A DNA stretch of 64,000 bases from Perognathus longimembris pacificus. Taxonomy: Eukaryota > Chordata > Mammalia > Rodentia > Heteromyidae. How positions within the stretch are numbered: position 1 is the first letter of the stretch; the number at the start of each line of letters is the position of its first letter. This document shows positions 1 through 10,295 of the stretch, piece after piece. A model generated the notes under the pieces. That model was not told the DNA's origin, ran no database searches, and saw only the letters and a list, made by a program, of their open reading frames with translations. The stretch is taken from NCBI RefSeq assembly GCF_023159225.1, contig NC_063161.1, positions 563,001 to 627,000 on the forward strand, read 5' to 3'. The translations under genes and the position numbers were made by a program.

Positions 1-153
1 TTCGATTCCCCAGCACCACATAAACAGAAAGCAGCCAGAAGTGGCGCTGTGGCTCAAGTGGCAGAGTGCTAGCCTTGAGCAAAAAAGAAGCCAGGGACAG
101 TGCTCAGCCCCTGAGTCCAAAGCCCAGGACTGGCCAAAAAAAAAAAAAAAAAG
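1..153 (+). mobile_element. IDL-Geo dimeric SINE, cut by the window edge
   Basis: Starts inside the left-monomer B box (TTCGATTCCCCAGCACC), then the right monomer (GTGGCTCAAGTGGCAGAGTG ... CAGGACTGG) and a poly-A tail. Confidence 0.9.
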
Positions 154-273
154 AAATATTAGGATCAGGCCAGGGCCAGGCCTGAGGAGTTCCCAGTGCC
201 CTCCACGTCCAACATACCTGGAGAGAAAGGGGACACTCTGTCTGATGAGGCACCTCTGGCCATTGAAGATCTG

Positions 274-378
274 TGGGAGCTGGTGGCTCACACCTGTAAT
301 CCTATAGCTACTCAGGAGGCCAGGATCTGAGGGTCATGGGCAGGAAAGTCTGTGAGACTCTTATCTTTAATTAACCAC
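274..378 (+). mobile_element. B1-like SINE head
   Basis: 7SL-like left part only (GGTGGCTCACACCTGTAATCC) up to the joint TTAATTAACCACC; the right monomer is missing because another SINE follows at once. Confidence 0.8.
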
Positions 379-380
379 CT

Positions 381-604
381 TGGGCTGGGAATATGGCCTA
401 GTGGTAGAGTGCTTGCTTTATATACATGAAGCCCTGGGTTCGATTCCCCAGCACCACATATACAGAAAACAGCCAGAAGGGGCGCTGTGGCTCAAGTGGC
501 TGAGTGCTAGCCTTGAGCAAAAAAGAAGCCAGGGACAGTGCTCAGGCCCTGAGTCCACGGCCTAGGACTGGCAATAAATAAATAAATAAATAAATAAATA
601 AACC
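381..604 (+). mobile_element. IDL-Geo dimeric SINE
   Basis: Full dimer: GGCTGGGAATATGGCCTAGT left monomer, CCAGAAGGGGCGCTGTGGC right monomer and an (AAAT)n tail. Confidence 0.92.
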
Positions 605-727
605 ACCTAAAAACCAGAAGTGAAGCTGTGGTTCAAAGTGGTAGATGTAGCCTTGAGCAAAAAAGCCCAGAGACAGTGGCCCGGCCCTGAGTTCATGCTC
701 CGTGATTGGCAAAAAATTAAATAAATA
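605..727 (+). mobile_element. Right-monomer SINE fragment (Geo type)
   Basis: ACCAGAAGTGAAGCTGTGG ... GAGTTCATGCTCCGTGATTG with an A-rich tail; probably the displaced right half of the B1-like head at 274-378, split by insertion of the 381-604 element into the AACCACC joint. Confidence 0.75.
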
Positions 728-920
728 CCTGTAGACGTTGGGTGCTCCTGCCTTTCATCCCAACTATTAGGATGGCTCTGGTAGGAGGAATGCAAAGCAA
801 AACAAACCCGTGGGCCCTGGTTGAAAAAGTAAAAAATGACTGGGGACATGACTTAAGTGGCAGAACACTGGCCAAGAGAGAGGCCTTGAGTTCAAACCCT
901 GGTACCTCCAAAAATTTAGA
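728..920 (+). mobile_element. Old B1-like/tRNA dimer SINE
   Basis: Diverged copy: CCTGTAGACGTTGGGTGC head and a tRNA-like tail ending TTGAGTTCAAACCCTGGTAC. Confidence 0.5.
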
Positions 921-1790
921 GTAGTTTTGGGCCACAGCACAGTGCCCTCTGCAGGTCATTGGATGTCCTTGAGGGACAGGTGGTTGGGTGAAAGGCCACA
1001 CTTGAGTTCTGGTGGTTCTGGAGGGGTTGGGGGGACAGGCCCTGGCTCCTCTCAGGCTGCCCGGTGGGGGGTGGGGTGGGGACACCCAACCCGAGATGGC
1101 CTGTCAGCAAAGGACCTATGGCTGTTGGGCAGCCCCTGCTCTCTGCCTCCTACAGCCCTCAGTGACCTGTAGGTCTGAGGTCATATGCAGGGATGGGTCT
1201 CAGACTCAAGACCCTGACCTGGCCGGCTCCTTGCGGGGAGTCCTACTGGAGGCCCCCTGTTGGCCCGCCAAGATGGCTGGTTCCAGGCCAGCCTGGGCTA
1301 CACAAAAGTCAGTCTCTCTCTCTCTCCCCCCATCCCTCTCCCCCCCCCCCCGCTCTCTACTACAGTTTTTTTTTTAGTCTTTCTCTGTGGTGGCACCAGC
1401 CCTCCTGCCCCCTGCTTTCCCGGCACCGCGAAGGCAGCCCCTGCCCAGCCCTGTTTTGGGCTCCATCTCGATCTCACCCTGCTCCGGGACGGACGCAGCA
1501 GGCCGGGTCCTCCCCCTGTCTCCCAGGGCTCTCCTGGTCTGTGCCCTGGGCACCTGGGACCCTCGGCCTCCCTCCTCTAACGCGGCCCTTCCCTAACCCC
1601 GGGCGAGGCCCCCGCGGGGGTGCTGGGCGCGGTCGGCAGCTGATCCGCGGACCCTGGCAGCGCCATGTGCGCGGGTTTGGAACCTTTGGCGGTCAGGCCG
1701 CAGGGACCACCAGCCGGAGGACGGGGCTGGGGGCTGGAGGCCGCCGGGCGCCCGCTACCGCCGGCCTGGAGACCGCCGACTGCACGCGGG
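921..1790. other. Unique sequence left of HDAC10 promoter, no gene found
   Basis: Pyrimidine-rich and GC-rich sequence with a short B1 remnant near 1,275-1,320 (CCAGGCCAGCCTGGGCTACA). I looked for the last exon of MAPK12, the expected left neighbour, and did not find it. ORFs here lack any recognisable domain. Confidence 0.5.
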
Positions 1791-2396
1791 AGGGGTGCAG
1801 GGGCGGGGCGGGGGCGGGGCGGAGGCAGGGGCGGGGCGGGGGCGGGGCGAGCAGAGGCGGGGCGGAGGCAGGGGCGGGGCGGGGGCGGGGCGAGCAGAGG
1901 CGGGGCGGAGGCAGGGGAGGAGGCGGGGCGGGGGCGGAGCAGGGGCAGAGGCGGGGAGGGGGCGGGGCAGGGGTGGGACAGAGGCGGGGCATAGGTGGGG
2001 CATAGGTGGGGCGGAGCCAGAGGCGTAGGCGGAGCCTGAGGCAGAGGCGGGGGCGGGGCGGAGGCAGGGGTGGGTGGGGCGGAGGCGGAGGCGTGGGCGG
2101 GGTGGGGGTGGGGCAGAAGCGGAGGTGTGCCGGAGGCGTGGCGTGCTGGGGGCGTGGCGTGCTGGGGGCGTGGCGTGGCGGGGGCGTGGCGGGGGGCGGG
2201 GCAGAGCCCCAGAGCACGTCGGGGGAAGCCGGAAGTCAGGCTCTGGAACCGGGCGGGAACCGAGCTTGGCTCCCCCCCCCCCGCCGGGGGCCTCTACCGG
2301 GGACCCGCGCTCCTGCCTCGGGCCCGGGTCGGCGCCCCGAGCTGCTCCCGAGCGGAGGGCGGGGCGGTGCCCGAGTGGCCCGAAGCGGACGCGGCC
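1791..2396 (+). promoter_or_regulatory. Tandem GC-box / CACCC array, HDAC10 promoter region
   Basis: About 430 bases (1791-2220) are nearly pure G with C in GGGGCGGGGC and GAGGCAGGGG steps, then change to repeats of GGGGGCGTGGCGTGCT. Dozens of Sp1 (GGGCGG) and KLF-type (GGCGTGG) sites are stacked, ending about 180 bases before the HDAC10 ATG. No TATA box is visible. The array is a minisatellite as well as a CpG island; G-quadruplex formation on this strand is likely from the G-runs. Confidence 0.7.
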
Positions 2397-5300
2397 ATGG
2401 GAACCGCGCTGGTGTACCACGAGGACATGACGGCGGCCCGGCTGCTCTGGGACGAGTGAGTGCGGCCTGGCCGAGGTGGGGCCGGGCGGGCCGGGCCCGA
2501 GCCGACGTTGAGGTCCTTGTCTGTCCCAGCCCCGAGTGTGAGATCGAGCGTCCCGAGCGCCTGGCCGCAGCCCTGGGCCTCCTGCGGCAGAGGGGCCTGG
2601 AGCAGCGGTGCCGGTGCCTGTCCGCGGCCGAGGCCTCCGAGGCCGAGCTGGGCCTGGTGCACAGGTCAGTTCCTGCCCTGCCAGACCGGCCTCCGCAGGG
2701 TCACCACGGGTGGCCGGGGCTCACAGTGTGGGGGAGCAAGGAGAGGACACCGTGCACCGCAGGTCTCAGCCCTTCTCTTCCCCTCCTTGCTCCTCCGGGG
2801 GCCTTCCCGCTCGCCGACCTGCAGCCCTGAATATGTGGCCCTGGTGCGGGGGACCCAGGCCCTCGATGAGGGTGAGCTCCAGGCACTATCTAGACAGTAT
2901 GATGCTGTCTACTTCCACCCGGTGAGTGCACACTCAGACCCCCACCCCCACCCCCACGTGCCTGCACACATGGCTGCCAGGCACCAGTCCCGTTGCTCAG
3001 TGTGACAATGCCCTTGCAACACCTGAGGCTAACTTTGCCCTTTCTGCTGGACGTGTGTGCCCTGCAGCCTGGCACAAGCCGGGCAGGCAGTGGGCTGATT
3101 TCACCCTGCCCCACAGAGCACCTTTCGCTGTGCTCGGTTGGCCGTGGGGGCCGCGCTGCAGCTAGTGGATGCTGTGCTGACCGGAGCTGTGCGCAACGGG
3201 CTTGCCCTGGTGAGGTGAGAGCTGTCCCCTGCACCTGCCGTCCTCCCCGTGGTGGTCCTGCACACACCCATGGACCCTGTATCCCCGGCTTTGTCTCCAG
3301 GCCTCCCGGGCACCACAGCCAGAGGGCGGCTGCCAATGGGTTCTGTGTGTTCAACAATGTGGCAATAGCAGCCAAACATGCCAAGCAGAAACATGGGCTG
3401 AACAGGTATGGGTTCCAGGCTGGCTGCAAGGGGTGGAGCTGGTGGCTGATCACACCTAGCCCTCCCCCCCCCCCCCCCCCCCCCGGCTGGAGTGGGAAGG
3501 CACTTCCTCTCAGTGACCCACAGCACTCTCTGAACCCAGGATCCTTATTGTCGACTGGGATGTCCACCATGGCCAGGGCATCCAGTATATCTTTGAAGAT
3601 GACCCCAGGTGAGCTTGAGGTAGGGACATGACCCTTCCCAGCACTACTACTTTTGGGGTACCCAGCCCAGCCTTAAGAAATCCAAGTGGAGAGAAAAGGC
3701 CATGTGCTCAGACGTCAGGGTTCTTTGCGAAGCAGTGGCACTGCGAAGGCCTGACCTCGGACCTGGCCTGATCCCTGACCTGGCTGGTTGTCGTAGTGTC
3801 CTTTACTTCTCTTGGCACCGCTATGAACACGGACGCTTTTGGCCCTTCCTGCGCGAGTCAGATGCAGATGCAGTTGGGCAGGGACAGGGCCGAGGCTTTA
3901 CGGTCAACCTGCCCTGGAACCAGGTACCCACCCATTGTTCTCTATCCAGTCCACCTATCCCACCTGCCCCCCTCCCCACAGCTCTCAGCCTTCTTCCTTG
4001 GGCCTCCACTAGAATCTTCCCCCAGAACATGGGTCCCAGGGAATGTAGACTCTGAAGACCCCCTGAAAGGTGGGCCCACTGATGCCTTCTCTGCCCTGTC
4101 ACAGGTGGGGATGGGGAATGCGGACTACTTGGCTGCCTTCCTGCATGTACTGCTTCCGCTGGCCTTTGAGGTGACTGCATTTGGTGTGCCCCCAGGATCA
4201 GGGACCCCATGCTTACTCAGAGATCCACCCCGAAGGCAGGAAGACCATTGTGAGCCAGCCGTTCCACTGGTGCATCAGTGAACCCCCTGGGGCTGGGGAG
4301 GGTTTCTCAGGGAGCTCAGACTCTCTTGACCACCCTCCCTGGCTCTGCCTGTAGTTTGACCCGGAGTTGGTGCTGGTCTCGGCGGGATTTGACTCAGCTA
4401 TTGGGGACCCTGAGGTAAGGGCTGCCTGGCTGGGGAGGCTTCCCGGATCTAGATCCCGGGCTCCCATCACATGTGGCTCTCTGCTTTAGGGTCAGATGCA
4501 AGCTACACCGGAGTGCTTTGCCCACCTTACACAGTTGCTGCACACCCTGGCTGGCGGCCGGGTGTGTGCTGTGCTGGAGGTAACTGTTGGGAGTGCTCAT
4601 GGGTCAGGTGTGAGGCAGCAACTCCTGGGGGGTGGGGTGGGGGGCAGGTGTGTGGCAGCAACTCCTGGGGGGAGGGGTGGGGGGCTGGTGTGAGGCAGCA
4701 ACTCCTGGGGGGGGACCCGGTGTGAGACAGCATGGCCTGGGGGGGGGTAGGTGTGAGGTAGCATCGCCTGGGGGTGGGGACCAGGTGTGAGGCAGCATTG
4801 CGGGGGTGGGGGGGGGGGTGGGGGTGGGGGTGTGGGGGTGGGGACCAGGTGTGAGGCAGCATCGCCTGGGGGTGGGGACCAGGTGTGAGGCAGCATCGCC
4901 TGGGGGTGGGGACCAGGTGTGAGGCAGCATCGCCTGGGGGTGGGGACCAGGTGTGAGGCAGCATTGGGGGGGGGGGGCAGGTGTGAGGCAGCATTGCCTG
5001 GGGGGTGGGGTGGGCAGGTGTGAGGCAGCATCGCCTGGGGGTGGGGACCAGGTGTGAGGCAGCCTGGTGGGGCACTTTTCCCTGGGTAGCTGCCCACCTC
5101 TGTGACACCCCTCCCCTATCTTGTCTCTATCCCCCTTCTAGGGTGGATACTATCTGGACTCCTTGGCCAAGTCCGTGTGCATGACCGTGCAGGCGCTGCT
5201 GGGGGACCCTGTGCCCTCGCTGCAGGGGCCCATGATACCCTGTCAGAGGTGTGAGGGTCAGAGGAGGGGAGGGGTTGGCTCCAGAGGCAGGCTCACAGCT

Positions 5301-8058
5301 CTACTCTCCCTACAGTGCTCTGGAGTCCATACAGAGTCTCCTGGCCGCCCAGGCCCCTTACTGGACAAGCCTCCAACAAGGTCATTATGGCCTAGTCCTA
5401 GGCTGGCGGGTCCACCCTAGCCTCTTGTGTGGTGGTCATGACTCTGAGTCTCCTTTAGACAGGGCCCTCATGCTGAGTCCTAGCATCTGCTCCCCAGAGG
5501 AGAGGCCCCTCGGGCTGCTTTCTGGGAGTCCCGCCTGTGAGGCAGCTGTAGCTGTGCTGAACCCTCCCCTGCCAGGCCGCCACTCCACGTCTGCATCTAC
5601 CGTCCATATGGCTGTCGCTCTGATGGGGCTAAGTGCCACCCTGGCCCTGCCCCCTGAAGTGCTGCGTCAGGAGGCATCAGTGGGGAGGGAGGAGACAGAA
5701 GCCTGGGCCAGGTGGGTAGGGCAGGCCTGGGGGGGGCCCCCTTGTCTGTTCTGTGCATGTAACTGATGGACTGTCACTTGGTGCACTTTGTTCCTCTGGC
5801 CTGCACATCACAGGACACATGAGTCTCTGGCTCAGGACGTAGCCCTTTCTGCGCTCGGAAGGTTCCTGTTCCTCTTAGATGGGATCCTGAATGGGAAGGT
5901 AGGGTTGCTGGAGAATGTGGCTGGGAATGTCTGTGGCCCAGGGACAGGGCCCATGAGGTGTGGTCTGTCCCCAAGAGTACTGAGTGTGCAGACTACACAG
6001 ACAGATGGATGTGTTCTCTAAACAGCCCAGGGGCTAGGTGATGGTCTCTTATGCTTATAAGCCTAGCTTCTTGGGAGGCTGAGATCTGAGGATCATGGTT
6101 TGAAGCCCAGCTAGGCAGGAAAGTCAGTGAAACTCTTATATCCAATTAAGTACTCAGAAGTAGAGCTTTGGCTTAAGTAGTAGGGTGCTAGCCTTGAGCA
6201 AAAAGGGCAAAGGACAGCACCCCATGCCCTGAGTTGAAGCTGCTAGATCCATACAAAACCAAAACAACTGCCCAGGAATAGGAAAATTCTCTTTGGCAGA
6301 TAGGCAAATGGGTAGTTTAAAGTGTAGTCATAAGAACCTTATCTACAGTACAGTGGGAGTGATTTAAGCTTTGGTCACTGGAGGTTCACACCTACAATCC
6401 TAGCTACTAAGCAGGATGAGATCTGAGGATCATGGTTTGAAGCTAGCCCGAGCAGAGAAGTCCATGAGATTCTTATCTCCAATTAACAAGCAAAAATCCA
6501 TAAGTGGAGCTGTGGCTCAAGTGGTAGAGTGCTAGCCTTGAGCACAAAAGGGCAGTGCCCAGGCCATGAGTTTAAGCCTTAGGAATGGCACCAAAATTTA
6601 AAAAAGAAAAAGAAAAATGGAGTGATTTGATCTCAGAGAGTAAGGTAAGTACAGAGTCACTTAGATGGGACCACAAGAAGGTGGGAAATAGATGTTTACC
6701 TGGTTTGGAATTGGCTAGCTGTCTCCCACCTACTGTTGCTTATTCATCCCACAGGTGACCTGTGGCATTGCGGCCATCCCAGCCTGTGCTAGAGCAGCTA
6801 CCTTGGAGGTGGCCATTCGGCGAAGTCTGTCCCATGGAGCCGAGAGGTGAGCTCACCTGACTATCCTGAGCCTATAAAGGTGTGGCCCGTGGGTACCTCC
6901 CGCCTCTCTGGCCACATGGAGAGGGGACCCTCATCTCACTTGGGCAACCTCTTTTTCAGGCTGCTCTGTGTGGCCCTGGGAGAGCTGGATTGGCCCCTGG
7001 AACTTGCTGATGATGGGTATGACTCAGATCACAGTCTCTCCAGTTGTGCATGTGGATGGGCAGGTAGCAGGCAAACAGTTAATCCCCAGGAGTGACTGCT
7101 GAGTAGGGCACTGTGCAGCACAGAATGGGACCTTCTGCAGCTGAAATTTGGGGAGGGGGGAGCCTCTGGGAGCAATGCTAGGCCCAAGGACTGACAGGCA
7201 CTGCATCCTCACTTCCCTTCCCTTCTGTAACCCTGAAATCTCTGTCCTCTGTCCTCTGTCCTCTGGGCTCGGGGGTGGGTGGGGTGGTGAGCTGATAGTA
7301 CACTCTCTCCTGGAAGGAGAATTCTGTGGCTGAACATTGGCGGCAAGGAGGTAGCTGCCCGGTCCACATTCCACATCTCCACACCATTGCCAAGGGTGAG
7401 TGGCTGTGCCGTTTGGGGGCTGACACTGGCATCAACAGGTCCCTAGTTCTTCCCGGCTTCTCGCTCACACTCCAGGAACTCGTATTGGTAGAAGCAGGAG
7501 CCAGAAAAAGTGTCTCATAAATCAGAGACTGAGACTGTGCTTCCGTCCCCACAGACAACAGGAGGATTCCTGAACTGCATCTTGGGCCTGGTACTGCCCC
7601 TAGCATATAGCTTTCAGCCCGAGCTGGTGCTGGTGACAGTGGGGCCTGCCCAAGGCCTACAGGAACCCCATGTTGCTCTTCTGGCTTCACTGCTTCGGGT
7701 TCCAGCAGCAGGCCGAGTCCTGGCTCTTCTGGAGGAGGTAAGCTGGGCAGGATAGACATGCTGTTGATGGAGGTAGAGAGATAGTTCCTTATTGCCTGCA
7801 TTTCTGCCTCTGATACAGGAATCTGCACCCCAGCTTGTAAGGACCCTGGCTCCCGTGCTGCATGGAGAGGCACCTCCTAGCTTGGGCGCTTTCTTAGGAG
7901 CTTCTCCAGAGGACATCCAGGCCCTGAAGCATTTAAGAGAGCAACTGGAGCCTCTGTGGAAGTTGCTGCAGGTGGCGAGTGAGACTCTGGGGGAGGCAGG
8001 GTCCTGTCTTAAGAGTCCTCTTAGGGGACCCAGCTACACAGATAAAGCCTGTTCCTAG
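2397..8058 (+). CDS. HDAC10: Histone/polyamine deacetylase 10 (19 coding exons)
   Basis: Class IIb deacetylase. The family member removes acetyl from N8-acetylspermidine and acts in the cytoplasm and nucleus. Coding exons: 2397-2455, 2530-2664, 2825-2921, 3117-3214, 3301-3405, 3540-3608, 3797-3923, 4105-4170, 4355-4414, 4490-4579, 5142-5248, 5316-5380, 5459-5711, 5814-5898, 6755-6846, 6960-7016, 7317-7395, 7555-7737, 7819-7971 (or reading on to a stop at 8056-8058). The start [11 protein letters not shown] is the usual one. Catalytic domain is about residues 1-323: PECE at 21-24, His pair 134/135 in RPPGHH, zinc ligands Asp172, His174 and Asp265, and gatekeeper Glu272 at the end of exon 9. 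The rest is the Leu-rich pseudo-deacetylase half. The total is 660 codons through exon 19, or 688 residues if exon 19 reads to 8058; human is 669 (from memory). The last exon is uncertain: CAG/gtggcg at 7971 may be a donor to a short terminal exon. Identity is very sure. Confidence 0.96.
3464..3484. repeat. C21 homopolymer in HDAC10 intron 5
   Basis: Run of 21 C between exon 5 and exon 6; no coding effect. Confidence 0.95.
4596..5068 (+). repeat. ~34-bp minisatellite in HDAC10 intron 10
   Basis: About 12-13 tandem units of roughly 34 bases built on GTGTGAGGCAGCA, GCCTGGGGGTGGGG and ACCAG, with G-run length changes. They begin just after the exon 10 donor and end 75 bases before exon 11. Confidence 0.85.
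6027..6262 (+). mobile_element. B1-Geo dimeric SINE
   Basis: Diverged head (GGGAGGCTGAGATCTGAGG) and right monomer (GGGTGCTAGCCTTGAGC) in HDAC10 intron 14. Confidence 0.8.
6366..6612 (+). mobile_element. B1-Geo dimeric SINE
   Basis: Second copy in HDAC10 intron 14: TTCACACCTACAATCCTAGC head, CCTTGAGCACAAAAGGGCAG right monomer, A-rich end. Confidence 0.82.
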
Positions 8059-8329
8059 CCCCTGTTCCATGCTCTCCTGTAGTCTAAGACTGGCCAATGT
8101 GGAAATGGTTGCGCACCTGTCCTGCAGGTGTCTTCTCTGCAGTGGTTTCTTTTTTGCACTTCCTCACTCCAGATCGGTAAAGTCAGTTAATGCCGGCCTT
8201 TTCCTCCTTTATTGAGTGTACCTGGGGCCTCAGCTTTCCTGCCCAACTTCCAAGCTCTTGCTTTTTCCCCCTTTCTTGCTGGGAGCCTTCACTTGAGAAA
8301 GCCTCCAGCGCAAGGAAACCGGCTGAGAC

Positions 8330-8538
8330 TTTTTTATTTATTTATTGGCCAGCCCTGCGGCTTGAACTCGGGGCCTGAGCACTGCCCGTGGCTTCTTTTA
8401 GCTCCAGGCTAGCACTCTACCTCTTGAGCCACAGCGCCACTTACTGCATTTTCTGTACATGTGGTGCTCAGGAATCGAGCCCAGGACTTCATGTATGGAA
8501 GGCAGCGCTCTTCCGTTAGGCCACATTCCCAGCCCCCA
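8330..8538 (-). mobile_element. IDL-Geo dimeric SINE
   Basis: Reverse copy with the (AAAT)n tail at its left end and the GGCTGGGAATGTGGCCTAAC start at the right, between HDAC10 and TUBGCP6. Confidence 0.9.
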
Positions 8539-8684
8539 CACTTCTTTTAAGGGTGTGGGGGGAGTCCTAGAACTCAGCGTCTCTTGCTATCACTTGGCTT
8601 TCTGGCCTGTGCCACACCTCCAGTCCCGCGTTTGGCTGGAAACCCGTGATTTGTATGTGTCTAGGCATGCACGTGTGCGTGCGT

Positions 8685-8900
8685 GTGCTGGTACCGTGTT
8701 TCGGTGGGTCGTGGGGCCCGAACTCGGGCCTGGGCGCTGTCCCAGAGCGGTTTCACTCAGGGCTAGCGCTCCGCCACCCGAGCCCCGGCTCCACTTCCGG
8801 TTTCCTGGTGGCGAACTGGAGGTGAGCGTCTCACGGACCTGCCTGCCTGGGCCGGCCGTCCTCAGACCTCAGCCTCCCGAGCAACTGGAACTACAGGACT
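8685..8900 (-). mobile_element. CpG-rich B1-Geo SINE next to the TUBGCP6 promoter
   Basis: Reverse copy: GAACTCGGGCCTGGGCGCTG right monomer and CTCAGCCTCCCGAGCAACTG head. Unusually many CpG are kept, unlike the other copies in the window. Confidence 0.8.
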
Positions 8901-9303
8901 GGGTTACAGAAGAACAGCGGCGGCCGGCGAGGCCTCTGAAGACGGACAGGGCCGCGGTCGCCGCCCGCCGGGCCCGGCGCAGGCCCCGCCCCGCTCTCGT
9001 GACGCGCTTCCTGCGCGCCTCCCTAGCGTCCCGGTGGTCGCGCGGCTCGGGCGTCACTGCGGCGGGAGCGCTCGCCGCGCGGCGCGTCCCTCGTCGGGCC
9101 GCCGTCGCCGCGCGAGGCCAGGGCCCCGGCATCCACGGAGCAGTTCCGCGCGCAGGTCCCGGCGACCCGGGAGCGCTGACGGGCCGCACGGCCGGAAGGC
9201 GTTGGCGAAGTGCGCTCGGGGGTCGCCGCGGGCCGGGCGGGCCGGGCGAGGAGCTCCCGGTGGACGTGGCCTGCCCGCAGTGGCCGGAGCCGAGAGGGCC
9301 AGG
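8900..9303 (+). promoter_or_regulatory. CpG-rich promoter and 5'UTR of TUBGCP6
   Basis: From about 8,900 to the TUBGCP6 ATG at 9304 the sequence is CpG-dense with CGGCGGCC and GGGCGGGCCGGGC stretches and no TATA box. It lies in the 1.25-kb gap after HDAC10. The transcription start cannot be placed by eye. Confidence 0.6.
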
Positions 9304-10257
9304 ATGGCCAGCATCACTCAGCTGTTCGACGATCTGTGCGAAGCCCTCCTGCCCGCCACCCGGGCTCGCCCCGGCCTGCGCTGCGTGGACCGGAGGAGGG
9401 CGAGGCAGACCCTCAAGAGGGTGGCCTACAATGCCCTGTTCACAAACCTTTTTCAGGAAGACGCTCGTCGGCCGCGGTCCAGCCTGTCCAAACTCCCAGT
9501 GAAAAACAAGGTCCTCATGATGTCCTTTGACTTGAGAGTGGGTGGCCTGGGCCCGGAGGCTGACCGCTTGGAGGAGCTCGTGGAGGAGCTGCTGCAGGCA
9601 GCCCCTGGCTGTCCGTTTGTGGAAGTGGGATCGGTGTTGGAACTCCTGGTTCAGCTGGCAGGCAGCGGCCCTCCTCAAATACTGCGCAGGAAACGAGACT
9701 ACTTTAATAAAAATGCAGGTAGAAACGTTCCCTACAGAGGCTACGATTGTGATGACCTCAGTGTGTCTGAGATGGACGTCCGGTCTCTGATCTCCAGAGA
9801 AGGGTCTCTGTGTCACAGCATGATCCAGGAAACACTGCAGGTGATGGAGGCTGCTCCAGGGACCCACTTGCCCATCATGGGGCACTTTTCTTTCGGTGAC
9901 CCTTGTGACAAGTTTGAGAGAGACAGTCGGGTGTCACTTTTTGGTGCCCTGGTTCACTGCCGCACTTACGACATGGATGTGCGACTAGACCTGCCCCCAG
10001 TGCCAGACAGCGCAGACCTCTCTGGACTGGCCATTAAGGTATTGTCTGGGGTTTGGAAAATGCGATTTTTTTAACCTTCTTTTTATCATAGTAAATGTTG
10101 AACAGCTTAAGTCCAGGTCATTAGGTGTCTTACCTGCCATGCCAATCTGTCATGGGGCTGAACTGTAAGAAGGGGCTTATTAGTGCTCTAGCGCTCCTAC
10201 TCTTTGGCAAGGAAGAAGAGCTTGCTGCCTGTCTGCAAGCCAAGCTTGCCAACTGCA

Positions 10258-10295
<38 letters not shown>

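Noticed and set aside
381..460. tRNA-like gene signals (A and B boxes)
   Set aside because: They belong to ID-type SINE monomers with A-rich tails and no cloverleaf of a working tRNA.
1..2300. MAPK12 terminal exon, expected from synteny
   Set aside because: Looked for the conserved C-terminus and found nothing; probably lies left of the window.
1193..2830. Long Gly/Arg/Ala-rich ORFs on both strands upstream of and over HDAC10 exon 1
   Set aside because: GC-box repeat sequence lacks stop codons; no family similarity, and real HDAC10 exons are in other frames.
8459..9502. 347-codon ORF overlapping the TUBGCP6 promoter
   Set aside because: Runs through two SINEs and the CpG promoter in a frame different from TUBGCP6 exon 1.
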